Assembly (NCBI RefSeq): GCF_024055715.1
Contig: NZ_JAMXMV010000002.1
Coordinates: 186,001 to 250,000 of the forward strand
Length of the DNA: 64,000 nt
Origin: Actinoallomurus soli
GTDB taxonomy: Bacteria; Actinomycetota; Actinomycetes; Streptosporangiales; Streptosporangiaceae
Direction: 5' to 3'
Positions 7,858 to 17,072 of the stretch are shown piece after piece; positions within the stretch are counted from its first letter, which is position 1, and each line of letters starts with the position of its first letter. The notes under the pieces are model-generated. The model saw only the letters and a list, made by a program, of their open reading frames with translations, did not search any database and was not told the DNA's origin. The position numbers were made by a program, and so were the translations under genes.

Positions 7858-8715
7858 TCAGGCCGCTTTGGCCAGGCCGAGGACCCGCATGACCATCCGA
7901 TCCCGGAGCCGGACGGGCAGCCGTGCCACGAGCAGCATCGGCCGGACGTCGGAGTTCGCGAGGTACCGCGGCTTCGGCCTAGCCGCCTCCATCGCCTTGA
8001 CGATCGTGCGGGCGACCGTCTCGGGCTTGGACGCCCGCATCTTGGCCATGGCGGCTCCCATGGCCGCCAGCCGCGGCCGGTAGAGCGCGAGGCGCGCGGG
8101 GTCGGCGTCCGCGAGGGCGGCCTCGGCCGCCTCGTCCGCCTTGGCGAAGATCTGCGTGTCGACGGCGCCGGGGACGACGGTGACGACGGCGATGCCCTGC
8201 GCTCCGAGCTCGATGCGGAGGGCGTCGGACAGCGCGTCGAGCGCGGCCTTGCTCGCCGAGATCGGAGCGGCGAACGGTGCCGCGAGCCTGGCCGTCGGGG
8301 CGCTGATGTTGATCAGGCGGCCGCCGCCCTTCCGGAGCAGCGGCGCGAACGCCCGTACCACCTCCGCGGGCCCGAAGACGTTGATCGCGAACTGGCGGCG
8401 CAGCTCGTCGGCGGGCACGAGTTCCAGGGGGCCCTGGATGATGATCCCCGCGTTGTTGACGACGGCGTGCAGGCCCTCGCCGTCCTGCAGCCGGGCGACC
8501 TCGGCGGCGGCCTCGGCGACGCTCTCCGGATCGGTGACGTCGATCCGTACCTGCTCGATCCGCTCCTGTCCTCGCAGGTGAGGGGTGTCGCGGCGCACTC
8601 CGGCGTAGACGCGGTACCCCCGCTCGGCCAGGGCCTGGACGGTCGCGGTGCCGATGCCTCCGCCGGCCCCCGTGACGAAGACGGCGCGTTCGTTCCGCTG
8701 CGCTGCCTGACTCAT
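7858..8715 (-). CDS. Short-chain dehydrogenase/reductase (first gene of SDR pair)
   Basis: 285-residue SDR oxidoreductase. It has TGAGGGIG near residue 16 for cofactor binding and VVNNAGI. The catalytic set is present as Ser in INISAPTARL and the SASKAAL helix, where the usual Tyr-x3-Lys region reads ISASKAALD. The Tyr position is therefore atypical and activity may differ. The ATG at 8713-8715 has GAGGTC upstream; a GTG 12 nt further up is an alternative. It is divergent from a PadR gene, and a PadR-type operator lies just upstream. Confidence 0.85.
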   Translation of the reverse strand: MSQAAQRNERAVFVTGAGGGIGTATVQALAERGYRVYAGVRRDTPHLRGQERIEQVRIDVTDPESVAEAAAEVARLQDGEGLHAVVNNAGIIIQGPLELVPADELRRQFAINVFGPAEVVRAFAPLLRKGGGRLINISAPTARLAAPFAAPISASKAALDALSDALRIELGAQGIAVVTVVPGAVDTQIFAKADEAAEAALADADPARLALYRPRLAAMGAAMAKMRASKPETVARTIVKAMEAARPKPRYLANSDVRPMLLVARLPVRLRDRMVMRVLGLAKAA

Positions 8716-8727
8716 GATCGACCTCAC

Positions 8728-8743
8728 ATGTACTTAGGGACAT
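8728..8743. promoter_or_regulatory. PadR-type operator within a tandem repeat
   Basis: ATGT-N8-ACAT, the published PadR half-site arrangement, lies between the SDR operon and the padR-like gene. It is embedded in two tandem copies of a 14-bp element ACATGTACYTWGGG (8726-8753). This is a good candidate for repression of the SDR pair and for autoregulation. Confidence 0.7.
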
Positions 8744-8792
8744 GTACCTTGGGACAGGATGATCATCAGCCGTCCCGGGAGGACATGTCAAG

Positions 8793-9377
8793 ATGGACGT
8801 CCGGATCACGAGTGAGGACGGTGAGGCAGTGTCGCTGCGGCATGGTCTGCTCGGGCTGCTCGCCGAAGGACCGGCCAGCGGCTACGACCTGGCCCGGCGC
8901 TTCGAGGAGCACCTGGGGCCGGTGTGGCCGGCCCAGCACCCGAAGATCTACGCGGAGCTGTCCCGGCTCTCCGACGCCGGGATGATCGAGGTCGACAGCC
9001 ACGGCCCACGCGGCCGGAAGGCCTACCGGATCACCGACGCCGGGCTGGCCGAGATCCGCCGCTGGCTCACCGAGGAGAAGGTCGACCACACCCTCCGCAT
9101 CGAGTCCGTCCTCCGGTCGTTCTTCTTCTGGCTCATGGAGACCGACGACCTCCAGGCGCACCTCCGGCGCGAGCAGGAGTTCTTCGCCGAGACCGCCGCG
9201 GTGGCGCGCGGCTACGCGGCGGCCAAGGATCGCGGCGACTTCGGGACGAGCGAGCAGACCCGCTCCATGCGCGTCGCCATCGAGGCGGCGAACCGGATCT
9301 ACCAGGCGCTCGCCGACTGGGCCGAGTGGGCGCAGACCGTCCCCCCGGCCGTACCGGCCGGGGACGGCGAGGACTGA
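8793..9377 (+). CDS. PadR family transcriptional regulator
   Basis: 194-residue winged-helix regulator. The PadR DNA-binding domain spans residues 14-95 (LRHGLLGLLAEGPASGYDLAR, then WPAQHPKIYAELSRLSDAGMI). A C-terminal helical dimerisation region, rich in Phe and Arg, covers residues 105-185. The ATG has GGGAGGA about 10 nt upstream. Family members usually repress a divergent stress or detoxification gene when no phenolic or drug ligand is present. Here the divergent SDR pair and the ATGT-N8-ACAT site fit that arrangement. The ligand is unknown. Confidence 0.92.
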   Translation: MDVRITSEDGEAVSLRHGLLGLLAEGPASGYDLARRFEEHLGPVWPAQHPKIYAELSRLSDAGMIEVDSHGPRGRKAYRITDAGLAEIRRWLTEEKVDHTLRIESVLRSFFFWLMETDDLQAHLRREQEFFAETAAVARGYAAAKDRGDFGTSEQTRSMRVAIEAANRIYQALADWAEWAQTVPPAVPAGDGED

Positions 9378-9378
9378 G

Positions 9379-9408
9379 CCGGAGGCCCGCACCGCGGCGG
9401 GCCTCCGG
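9379..9408. terminator. Hairpin between padR-like gene and GH44 gene
   Basis: CCGGAGGCCCGC, a 6-nt loop, and GCGGGCCTCCGG form a perfect 12-bp stem between two convergent genes; it probably works in both directions. Confidence 0.8.
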
Positions 9409-9416
9409 TGTCGGGG

Positions 9417-11690
9417 TCAGCTACCGCACTTCTGCCCGTTCAGGGTGAACGCCGTCGGCACCGGGTTCTGGCCGGTCCACGCGCCGTTGAACCCGATCGA
9501 CGTGGCCGCGCCGGGGTTCAGGTGGCCGTTCCAGCTCAGGCTGGCCGCGGTCACGCTCTTACCGGTCTGCTGCCAGGTGGCGGACCAGCCCTGCGTGACC
9601 CGCTGGCCGGCGTCCGGGAAGTCGAACGCCAGCTTCCACCCGTCGACCGCCGTCGTACCGGTGTTGGTGACGGAGACGCTCGCGGTGAAGCCGCCCGGCC
9701 AGCTGCTGCCGATCGTGTACGCGACCTTGCAGGTTCCCGCCGAGGTGGCCGCCGTCCGTACGGTCAGCGACGGGGAGACCGGTGAGACGTTGCCGGCCTT
9801 GTCCCGGGCCCGGACCGCGAACGTGTAGGAGGTGTCCGGGGTAAGACCGGTCACCGTGTACGCGGTGCCGGTGGCGTCGCCCACCTTGGTCATCGAGTCG
9901 CCGTCGACCCGCAGGACGTCGTAGCCGGCCACGCCGGTGTCGTCGGTCGACGCCGCCCAGCTGAGGGCGACGCTGTCGCTCGTGACCGTCCCGGCGACCG
10001 GCTTGCCCGGCGCAGTCGGCGGCTGCGTGTCGCCCTGCCCGCCGCTCGGCAGCACGACCATGGTGATCGAGTTGGCCGGGAAGGTGGCGTTGAAGCCGGT
10101 CGCGGTGACGGGCTGGTCGGCCTGCCGTACGACGCCGGTCAGGTCGGCGGAGCTGTAGCGGTAGACCTGCGCGGTTCCGGCGGAGGCGCCGGTGAGCGCG
10201 ACGGGGCTGGTCAGGTCGTCGCCGGTCTTGTTCACGACGACCATCGTGAGCGCCTTGTCGCTCGACCGCTGGGCGGCGTAGATCGCGAGCTTGCCCTGGT
10301 CCTCGCTGGTCGCCTTGACCGAGGTCTCGCCGAACGCCCCGCCCTTGCCGTCGTAGTTGCGGTAGATCCGGAAGGCGTCGGCAACCGGCTGGTCGCTGGT
10401 CGGGGCGGTCCACAGGTCGGCCATGTCGAGCCCCTCGCGGCCGAAGATGCCGAGGACGTCCGCCTCGGCGAGCGCCCCGTTGATGTCGCCGAAGGCGCCC
10501 CAGCTGTACTCGGTCATGGCGGTCTTCGTGCCGGGGTAGTGCTGGTCGACCAGCGCCCGCATCCTCGGGATCATCTGCACCGGCTGGTTGATCCAGCTCT
10601 CGTCCACGTACGTCGGGTCCCAGAGCTGACGGGTGGAACGCAGGCGCAGCTCCTTGGTGGCCGCGTCGCCCGGATCGCTGCCGGAGACCCCGGACTGCTG
10701 CGGGTACAGGTGGATGTCGAAGTAGTCCAGAATGCGGGTGCCGTGCGCCTGCTCGTACGCGCGCATCTGGTCGAGGTACCACGGCCCGAGGTCCTCACCG
10801 CCGTGCGCCGCCTTGTCCGGCGGGTTCGACCAGCAGCCGGTGCGGTTGCACTGGTCCTGGTCGAGGCCGGAGTAGAAGATCGAGTTCAGGCCCCAGCCGA
10901 CCGGCCCGAGCGTCTTGGCGTCCGGATCGGCCTCCTTCACCGCCGCGGCCCACTGGTACGTGCGGTCGCGCAGCTCGTCGTAGCCCAGGCCGGTGGGGCG
11001 TACGTCGCGCTGGGTGCTGTGCCAGATGTCCGGCTCGTTGTCCAGGTCGTAGTACTGCACTCCGCCGTCGGCGGCGCCGCCGTACCGGCTCTTGAGGTGG
11101 GCGATCCAGTCCTTCGCGTACTGCGGGCCGACCTGGACGCTGGTGTCGGTCGGGTCGTTCCCGGTGATCTGCGTGCCGTCCGGTGTGACGCCGTTCCCGC
11201 AGTCCGGCGCCCACTGGTCGGTCTGCTGCTGCGGGCCGTACTTGGCGACGCTGAAACCGCACGCCTTCGCCCGGTCCTTCGCCACCCAGCCGATCATCGG
11301 CAGGGTGAGGATGGTCTTCGTGCCGGTGGCCTGGTCCTGCTCGACGAAGCGGTCGGTCTCCGAGCCGTCCGGGAGCGTGGACGGGTCGGGGTTGTCGTTG
11401 GGGATGTTCTCGAAGTACCAGTCGGCGGCGCGGTTGGTCGTGTCGTTACGGAAGTTGTAGCGGGAGGTCGCGTTGCCGCCCCAGCGCCGTACGGGCAGGC
11501 GCAGGTCGCGGGCGAGGTCCTCGTCGGCGAAGTTCATTCCGTAGATGTCGGGGCTGATGGCGTGCCGGGCGGCCGTGAGGTCGACGGCCAGTGCCGGGCC
11601 GGTGGCGGCCCGGGCCGGCCGTGCCGCGATCACGCTGCCGCCGAGGGCGGCGGCGAGCGCGACCGAGAGCAGTGCGGGGGCAGTGCGCAC
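9417..11690 (-). CDS. Secreted GH44 endoglucanase/xyloglucanase with FN3 and CBM2
   Basis: 757-residue secreted glycoside hydrolase for cellulose or xyloglucan. A signal peptide covers residues 1-29 (cut after PARAA). The GH44 catalytic domain spans about 32-540, with the proposed acid Glu in YDLDNEPDIWH and the nucleophile Glu in MTEYSWGAF. A fibronectin type III module lies at about 565-650 (TQPPTAPGKPVAGTV). A C-terminal CBM2 cellulose-binding module covers 655-757, with its flanking Cys in GTCKVAY and GQKCGS. I chose the GTG at 11688-11690 because AAAGGA lies about 7 nt upstream and it begins a normal signal peptide. A perfect CebR-type box lies just upstream, so cello-oligosaccharide control is likely. 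Confidence 0.93.
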   Translation of the reverse strand: MRTAPALLSVALAAALGGSVIAARPARAATGPALAVDLTAARHAISPDIYGMNFADEDLARDLRLPVRRWGGNATSRYNFRNDTTNRAADWYFENIPNDNPDPSTLPDGSETDRFVEQDQATGTKTILTLPMIGWVAKDRAKACGFSVAKYGPQQQTDQWAPDCGNGVTPDGTQITGNDPTDTSVQVGPQYAKDWIAHLKSRYGGAADGGVQYYDLDNEPDIWHSTQRDVRPTGLGYDELRDRTYQWAAAVKEADPDAKTLGPVGWGLNSIFYSGLDQDQCNRTGCWSNPPDKAAHGGEDLGPWYLDQMRAYEQAHGTRILDYFDIHLYPQQSGVSGSDPGDAATKELRLRSTRQLWDPTYVDESWINQPVQMIPRMRALVDQHYPGTKTAMTEYSWGAFGDINGALAEADVLGIFGREGLDMADLWTAPTSDQPVADAFRIYRNYDGKGGAFGETSVKATSEDQGKLAIYAAQRSSDKALTMVVVNKTGDDLTSPVALTGASAGTAQVYRYSSADLTGVVRQADQPVTATGFNATFPANSITMVVLPSGGQGDTQPPTAPGKPVAGTVTSDSVALSWAASTDDTGVAGYDVLRVDGDSMTKVGDATGTAYTVTGLTPDTSYTFAVRARDKAGNVSPVSPSLTVRTAATSAGTCKVAYTIGSSWPGGFTASVSVTNTGTTAVDGWKLAFDFPDAGQRVTQGWSATWQQTGKSVTAASLSWNGHLNPGAATSIGFNGAWTGQNPVPTAFTLNGQKCGS

Positions 11691-11707
11691 GGAGCGTCCT
11701 TTCGTCG

Positions 11708-11721
11708 TGGGAGCGCTCCCA
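11708..11721. promoter_or_regulatory. CebR-type operator upstream of GH44 gene
   Basis: Perfect 14-bp palindrome TGGGAGCGCTCCCA, identical to the consensus described for the cellobiose repressor CebR in Streptomyces. It lies 17 bp upstream of the GH44 GTG start and just outside the ribosome site, well placed for repression. Confidence 0.88.
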
Positions 11722-11776
11722 TAGCACACAGCTCACCGCGTCACGTCAACGAATCCCGTGAATCTTTCAGAACCGC

Positions 11777-12610
11777 TCAGCGCTTCACGGCCACGCCGCC
11801 GCACATGTGGGGCGCGGGATCGTCCGGGTCGGCCGGCTCGTCGGGGTGCCACTCGGTGACCTTGACGACGCCCGGATCGACCAGCTCCAGGCCCTCGAAG
11901 AAGCGCTCGATCTCGGCCCTGGTGCGCATCTTCATCGGGATCCCCTGCGAGCGGTAGGCGTTCACCCCATCGGCGAGCGGGCTCGCCTCGTCGGCCGTGG
12001 GCACCACCGACAGCGCGAGCACGCTGCCCGGCGCCAGCGGCTCGATCAGAGACCGTACGACCGTGAGCGCCTCGTCCTCGTCGACGAAGAACTGCAGGAT
12101 CGCGATCAGGGTCAGCGCCACCGGCCGGCCGAGGTCGAGGGTCTCGCGGAGGACGGTGGAGCCGAGGATGGCCCCGGTGTCCCGCAGGTCGGCGTCGATG
12201 TAGGCCGTGCACCCCTCGGCGGAGCTCGTCAGCAGCGCCCGTGCGTGCGCCAGGACGATCGGATCGTTGTCGACGTAGACGACTCGTGTCTCCGGCGCGA
12301 GCTCCTGAGCGACCTCGTGGAGGTTCGGCGAGGTCGGCAGGCCGGTGCCGATGTCGAGGAACTGCCGGATGCCCAGGTCCCCGACCAGATACCGCGTCAT
12401 GCGGAGCATGAAGTCGCGATTGGCCCGCATGGAGATCGGCAGGGTCGGCAGGTGCCTGGCGATCGCGTCGGCCGCGGCGCGATCCGCCGCGAAGTTGTCC
12501 TTACCGCCGAGCATGTAGTCGTAGATCCGCGCCGAATGCGCGACATCCGTGCGCAGATCCGGTGCCTGCACGGCGCCCGCCGACCCGTCGCCGATCCCGT
12601 TCGTCTCCAC
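11777..12610 (-). CDS. DUF574-family SAM-dependent methyltransferase
   Basis: 277-residue protein of the actinobacterial S-adenosylmethionine methyltransferase family DUF574. Hallmarks are ARIYDYMLGGKDNFAADR near residue 28, the SAM-site motif QFLDIGTGLPT near residue 84, and VVYVDNDPIVLAHA near 111. The GTG at 12608-12610 with GGGAAGG upstream gives the usual N-terminus. The substrate is unknown for the whole family. A second copy (28059-28862) is in this window. There is a 50-bp gap to the aldo/keto reductase gene upstream, so read-through is possible. Confidence 0.9.
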   Translation of the reverse strand: METNGIGDGSAGAVQAPDLRTDVAHSARIYDYMLGGKDNFAADRAAADAIARHLPTLPISMRANRDFMLRMTRYLVGDLGIRQFLDIGTGLPTSPNLHEVAQELAPETRVVYVDNDPIVLAHARALLTSSAEGCTAYIDADLRDTGAILGSTVLRETLDLGRPVALTLIAILQFFVDEDEALTVVRSLIEPLAPGSVLALSVVPTADEASPLADGVNAYRSQGIPMKMRTRAEIERFFEGLELVDPGVVKVTEWHPDEPADPDDPAPHMCGGVAVKR

Positions 12611-12660
12611 GCGCGACCTTCCCGTAAGGTGCCTGGAGCAAGTGATCTTAAGGGCCGGGC

Positions 12661-13629
12661 TCAGAAACCCGCGACCGCGTGCGGGGTGTAGGGCTTCTCC
12701 AGTCGGGCGATCTCGTCGTCGGTGAGCCGCAGTTCGAGCGCGGCCAGGGCGTCGTCGAGGTGCCGGTCCTTCCCCATGCCGACGATCGGCGCGGTCACGA
12801 ACGGCCGGCTCAGCACCCAGGCGAGCGCCACCTGGGCACGCGGCACGCCCCGGGCCTCGGCGATCGCGCCGACGGCCTCGACGATCTCCCGGTCGCCCTC
12901 CTGGTAGAGGGTCTTGCCGAACTCGTCGGTGGCGGCGCGATGGGTCGTCTCGTCCCAGGCGCGGGCGAGGCGGCCGCGGGCCAGCGGGCTCCACGGGATG
13001 ACGCCGACGCCCTGGTCCACGCAGAGCGGCATCATCTCGCGCTCTTCCTCGCGGTAGAGGAGGTTGTAGTGGTTCTGCATCGTCACGAAGCGTGTCCACC
13101 CGTGCCGCTCGGCGGTGAACTGCGCCTTGGCGAACTGCCACGCCCACATGGACGAGGCTCCGATGTAGCGGGCCTTGCCGGCCTTCACCACGTCGTGCAG
13201 CGCCTCCATGGTCTCCTCGATGGGCGTCGAGGGGTCCCAGCGGTGGATCTGGTAGAGGTCGACATAGTCGGTGCCGAGGCGCCGCAGGCTGTTGTCGATC
13301 TCCGTCATGATCGCCTTACGGGACAGGCCGCCGCCGTTCGGGCCCGGCCGCATCCGACCGTGCACCTTGGTCGCCAGAACGATCTCGTCGCGCCGCGCGT
13401 AGTCGGCCAGCGCCCGGCCGACGATCTCCTCGCTCGTGCCGTCGGAGTACACATTGGCCGTGTCGAAGAAGTTGATCCCGGCCTCGACGGCCCGGCGGAT
13501 CAGCGGACGGCTCTGCTCCTCGTCCAGGGTCCAGGCGTGATTGCCCCGGTCGGGGATGCCGAAGCTCATGCACCCCACGCAGATCCGGGACACGTCCAGG
13601 CCGGTCGCACCGAGTTTCACGTACTCCAT
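12661..13629 (-). CDS. Aldo/keto reductase
   Basis: 322-residue NADPH-dependent oxidoreductase with the AKR TIM-barrel. The N-terminus MEYVKLGATGLDVSRICVG is typical. Catalytic residues are Asp and Tyr in FFDTANVYSDG, Lys in LATKVHG and His in YQIHRWD. A C-terminal cofactor-binding part includes SPLARGRL and APIVGMGKDRHL. The ATG at 13627-13629 has GGAGA upstream. The physiological substrate is unknown. The gene stands alone downstream of the clpC terminator. Confidence 0.92.
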   Translation of the reverse strand: MEYVKLGATGLDVSRICVGCMSFGIPDRGNHAWTLDEEQSRPLIRRAVEAGINFFDTANVYSDGTSEEIVGRALADYARRDEIVLATKVHGRMRPGPNGGGLSRKAIMTEIDNSLRRLGTDYVDLYQIHRWDPSTPIEETMEALHDVVKAGKARYIGASSMWAWQFAKAQFTAERHGWTRFVTMQNHYNLLYREEEREMMPLCVDQGVGVIPWSPLARGRLARAWDETTHRAATDEFGKTLYQEGDREIVEAVGAIAEARGVPRAQVALAWVLSRPFVTAPIVGMGKDRHLDDALAALELRLTDDEIARLEKPYTPHAVAGF

Positions 13630-13662
13630 CTGTCTCCATCTCCTCGAATATCGCAATGCCGA

Positions 13663-13693
13663 AGGCCCCGCGCTCGCGTGGAGCGCGGGGCCT
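13663..13693 (-). terminator. clpC terminator
   Basis: Perfect 13-bp stem AGGCCCCGCGCTC / GAGCGCGGGGCCT with a 5-nt loop, 20 bp past the clpC stop. Confidence 0.8.
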
Positions 13694-13712
13694 CAGGGAC
13701 GATCAGGCCGGG

Positions 13713-16220
13713 CTACTGGCGGTTGACCGACTCGGCCGCGGGCGGCGGGGAGTCGGGCACCGAGGCCGGCTTGGGCTCACCGGTGAAGGTGAACTTGGCG
13801 GTCTCGCCGCTGCCCTCGACACCGACGATCACGATCTCGCCGGCGCGCAGCTCGTTGTACAGGATCTTCTCGGACAGGTTGTCCTCGATCTCCCGCTGGA
13901 TCGTGCGGCGCAGCGGACGGGCGCCCAGCACCGGGTCGTACCCGCGCTCGGCCAGCAGGTCCTTGGCCTCGGGCCGCAGCTCGATGCCCATGTCGCGGTC
14001 CTTGAGCCGCTCGTCCACCTTGGCGATCATGAGGTCGACGATCTCGATGATCTCCACCGGGGTGAGCTGGTGGAAGACGACGATGTCGTCGACACGGTTC
14101 AGGAACTCCGGCCGGAAGTGCTGCTTGAGCTCCTCCTGGACCTTCGCCTTCATCCGGTCGTACGACCCCTGCTGGTCGTTCTCCCGGGCGAAGCCGACGG
14201 AGACGCCCTTGGAGATGTCCCGGGTGCCGAGGTTCGTCGTCATGATGACGACGGTGTTCTTGAAGTCCACGACCCGGCCCTGGGCGTCGGTCAGGCGACC
14301 GTCCTCCAGGATCTGCAGCAGCGAGTTGAAGATGTCCGGGTGGGCCTTCTCGATCTCGTCGAACAGGACCACGGAGAACGGCTTGCGGCGGACCTTCTCG
14401 GTCAGCTGGCCGCCCTCTTCGTACCCGACGTAGCCGGGCGGGGAGCCGAACAGCCGCGAGACCGTGTGCTTCTCCATGAACTCGGACATGTCGAGCTGGA
14501 TCAGCGCGTCCTCGTCGCCGAACAGGAACTCCGCGAGGGTCTTGGACAGCTCGGTCTTACCGACGCCGGACGGGCCGGCGAAGATGAACGAACCGCCGGG
14601 ACGCTTCGGGTCCTTCAGGCCGGCGCGGGTACGCCGGATCGACTGGGACAGCGCCTTGATGGCGTCGTTCTGGCCGATGACCCGCTTGTGGAGCTCGTCC
14701 TCCATGCGGAGCAGCCGCGCGGACTCCTCCTCGGTGAGCTTGAAGACCGGGATGCCGGTGGCCGTCGCGAGGACCTCGGCGATGAGCTCCTCGGTGACCT
14801 CGGCGACGACGTCCATGTCGCCGGCCTTCCACTCCTTCTCCCGCTGCGCCTTGGCCTGGAGAAGCTGCTTCTCCTTGTCGCGCAGCGCGGCGGCCTTCTC
14901 GAAGTCCTGCGCGTCGATCGCGGACTCCTTGTCCCGGCGCACGTCGGCGATCTTCTCGTCGTACTCGCGCAGGTCCGGCGGCGCGGTCATGCGGCGGATG
15001 CGCATCCGCGAACCGGCCTCGTCGATGAGGTCGATCGCCTTGTCCGGCAGGAACCGGTCGCTGATGTAGCGGTCGGCGAGCTGGGCGGCGGCCACCAGCG
15101 CGCTGTCGGTGATCGACACGCGGTGGTGCGCCTCATAGCGGTCCCGCAGGCCCTTGAGGATCTCGATCGTGTGGCTGAGCGAGGGCTCGGCCACCTGGAT
15201 CGGCTGGAAGCGGCGCTCCAGCGCCGCGTCCTTCTCCAGGTACTTGCGGTACTCGTCCAGCGTCGTGGCGCCGATGGTCTGGAGCTCACCGCGGGCCAGC
15301 ATCGGCTTGAGGATGCTGGCGGCGTCGATCGCGCCCTCGGCGGCGCCCGCGCCGACGAGCGTGTGCAGCTCGTCGATGAACAGGATGATGTCGCCGCGCG
15401 TGCGGATCTCCTTGAGCACCTTCTTCAGGCGCTCCTCGAAGTCACCGCGGTAGCGGGAACCGGCGACCAGCGCGCCGAGGTCCAGCGTGTAGAGCTGCTT
15501 GTCCTTCAGCGTCTCGGGGACCTCGCCCTTGACGATCTTCTGGGACAGGCCCTCCACGACGGCGGTCTTGCCGACGCCGGGCTCCCCGATCAGCACCGGG
15601 TTGTTCTTGGTACGGCGGGACAGCACCTGCATGACCCGCTCGATCTCTTTCTCTCGCCCGATGACGGGGTCGAGCTTGCCCTCGCGCGCGGCCTGGGTCA
15701 GGTTGCGGCCGAACTGGTCCAGCACGAGCGAGGTCGAAGGCGCAGCCTCCGACGGGCCGCCGGACGACGCCGGCTCCTTGCCCTGGTAGCCGTGCAGCAG
15801 CTGGATCACCTGCTGGCGGACGCGGTTCAGGTCGGCCCCGAGCTTCACCAGGACCTGGGCCGCCACACCCTCACCCTCGCGGATCAGGCCCAGCAGAATG
15901 TGCTCGGTCCCGATGTAGTTGTGGCCGAGCTGCAGCGCCTCCCTCAGCGACAGCTCAAGGACCTTCTTCGCCCGCGGAGTGAACGGGATGTGTCCCGAAG
16001 GTGCCTGCTGCCCCTGGCCGATTATCTCTTCGACCTGCTGGCGGACGGCCTCGAGGCTGATGCCCAGACTCTCCAGAGCCTTGGCGGCAACACCCTCGCC
16101 CTCGTGGATGAGGCCCAAGAGGATGTGCTCGGTGCCGATGTAGTTGTGGTTGAGCATCCTGGCCTCTTCCTGAGCCAGGACGACAACCCGCCGCGCGCGG
16201 TCCGTAAACCTCTCGAACAT
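13713..16220 (-). CDS. clpC: Clp protease ATP-binding subunit ClpC
   Basis: 835-residue AAA+ unfoldase that feeds ClpP and also works as a chaperone. Two Clp-N repeats ([20 protein letters not shown], each with [12 protein letters not shown]) cover residues 1-145. The first AAA+ module has Walker [10 protein letters not shown] near 210. A UVR/middle-domain coiled coil lies near 420-470. The second AAA+ module has GPSGVGKTE near 545, and the ClpP-docking loop VGF near 672. The ATG at 16218-16220 with GAGGAG upstream gives the canonical MFERF start. It is downstream of lsr2 on the same strand, a conserved actinobacterial order. It ends in a strong terminator. Confidence 0.97.
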   Translation of the reverse strand: MFERFTDRARRVVVLAQEEARMLNHNYIGTEHILLGLIHEGEGVAAKALESLGISLEAVRQQVEEIIGQGQQAPSGHIPFTPRAKKVLELSLREALQLGHNYIGTEHILLGLIREGEGVAAQVLVKLGADLNRVRQQVIQLLHGYQGKEPASSGGPSEAAPSTSLVLDQFGRNLTQAAREGKLDPVIGREKEIERVMQVLSRRTKNNPVLIGEPGVGKTAVVEGLSQKIVKGEVPETLKDKQLYTLDLGALVAGSRYRGDFEERLKKVLKEIRTRGDIILFIDELHTLVGAGAAEGAIDAASILKPMLARGELQTIGATTLDEYRKYLEKDAALERRFQPIQVAEPSLSHTIEILKGLRDRYEAHHRVSITDSALVAAAQLADRYISDRFLPDKAIDLIDEAGSRMRIRRMTAPPDLREYDEKIADVRRDKESAIDAQDFEKAAALRDKEKQLLQAKAQREKEWKAGDMDVVAEVTEELIAEVLATATGIPVFKLTEEESARLLRMEDELHKRVIGQNDAIKALSQSIRRTRAGLKDPKRPGGSFIFAGPSGVGKTELSKTLAEFLFGDEDALIQLDMSEFMEKHTVSRLFGSPPGYVGYEEGGQLTEKVRRKPFSVVLFDEIEKAHPDIFNSLLQILEDGRLTDAQGRVVDFKNTVVIMTTNLGTRDISKGVSVGFARENDQQGSYDRMKAKVQEELKQHFRPEFLNRVDDIVVFHQLTPVEIIEIVDLMIAKVDERLKDRDMGIELRPEAKDLLAERGYDPVLGARPLRRTIQREIEDNLSEKILYNELRAGEIVIVGVEGSGETAKFTFTGEPKPASVPDSPPPAAESVNRQ

Positions 16221-16404
16221 CTCGTCGCTCCTCACAGAGCGGTCGGGCAGAGGCCGGGATGTCCGACCCTGTCCTCCCGCATGCTAGCCCGCCCCGCGGT
16301 CCCTACCTCGGCGCCGTACCAGAGAAGATTCCCCGGGCTAGGGCTGTTCATCCTCATCCAACTACCGCGCGGGGCCCGGATGTTCCCCGTACGCCGCAAG
16401 CGAA

Positions 16405-16438
16405 CGGCCCGCCGCCGACAAACTCAGGCAACGGGCCG
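16405..16438 (-). terminator. Weak hairpin after lsr2
   Basis: CGGCCCG (16405-16411) pairs with CGGGCCG (16432-16438) across a 20-nt loop, 24 bp past the lsr2 stop. It may separate lsr2 from clpC transcription. Confidence 0.4.
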
Positions 16439-16461
16439 GTCTGACTTCTCTCTGCCGCGGG

Positions 16462-16782
16462 TCAGTGCGCGCGCTCGTACTCCTCGACGACCGTCGCGGG
16501 GATGCGTCCGCGCTCGTTGACCTTGATCCCACGCGCCTTCGCCCACGCACGGATGTCCGCGCTACGCTCGCGGCTCGAGGCGGCACGGCTGCGGCGGCGG
16601 CGTCCCACGCCGGCCCTCCGCGCGTGCTCCACGAACGGGGACAGAGAATCGCGCAGCTTCTTCGCGTTGTCGCTGCTGAGATCGATCTCATAGGAGACAC
16701 CGTCGATAGAGAACGGAACCGTCTCCTCCGCCTCGCCACCATCGAGGTCGTCGATGAGGCGCTTAATGATCTGCTCTGCCAT
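16462..16782 (-). CDS. lsr2: Nucleoid-associated protein Lsr2
   Basis: 106-residue H-NS-like protein that bridges DNA and silences AT-rich and horizontally acquired genes. The N-terminal dimerisation domain covers residues 1-60 (MAEQIIKRLIDDLDGGEAEE, then FSIDGVSYEIDLS). A basic linker (GRRRRSRAASS) is followed by the C-terminal DNA-binding domain with RSADIRAWAKARGIKVNERG and the RGR loop that enters the minor groove. The length matches the family. The ATG at 16780-16782 has GAAAGG upstream. It lies directly before clpC, as in other actinomycetes. Confidence 0.96.
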   Translation of the reverse strand: MAEQIIKRLIDDLDGGEAEETVPFSIDGVSYEIDLSSDNAKKLRDSLSPFVEHARRAGVGRRRRSRAASSRERSADIRAWAKARGIKVNERGRIPATVVEEYERAH

Positions 16783-16928
16783 GGAGACTGACCTTTCACC
16801 GGAGCAAACTGCATTCGGTTGCCAAAGATATACCGCGACGGTGGCCGATGACAATTCGAACCACAGATCCGAGTTTAGCACGCCCGTTACGCAGCGTTAT
16901 CCCCGGCAATCGCTCTGGATCCCCCGGG

Positions 16929-17072
16929 TTACTGGCCGCTCCGGCGCTTCTCGGAGGTGCGTTCGCGCCGTCGCTTACCGCCCATCTCTCGCCGCACCAC
17001 CCAGAACACGCCCGCCAAGAACGCGGCGGCCACGGTGAGAGGCGGCGCGAGGGCCGCCAGGTCCTTCCACAT
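16929..17072 (-). CDS. 47-aa single-pass membrane protein
   Basis: Small frame upstream of lsr2 on the same strand. It starts at the ATG at 17070-17072, with GGACAGG immediately before. It encodes MWKDLAALAPPLT, a hydrophobic segment TVAAAFLAGVFWVV, and a strongly basic cytosolic tail (RREMGGKRRRERTSEKRR). The layout is a type-II style membrane microprotein. I do not recognise a named family. The position before lsr2 suggests cotranscription, but 147 bp separate the two genes. Confidence 0.6.
   Translation of the reverse strand: MWKDLAALAPPLTVAAAFLAGVFWVVRREMGGKRRRERTSEKRRSGQ

Noticed and set aside
16221-16260. ClgR binding site upstream of clpC
   Set aside because: CGCT and AGCG occur near the start but with spacing unlike the reported CGC-N5-GCG form, and they overlap the ribosome site.
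13656-16520. Very long open frame (over 900 codons) antisense to clpC
   Set aside because: It is the mirror of the strongly conserved clpC frame in GC-rich DNA, has no start signal, and its product is low-complexity His/Asp/Leu/Arg-rich.
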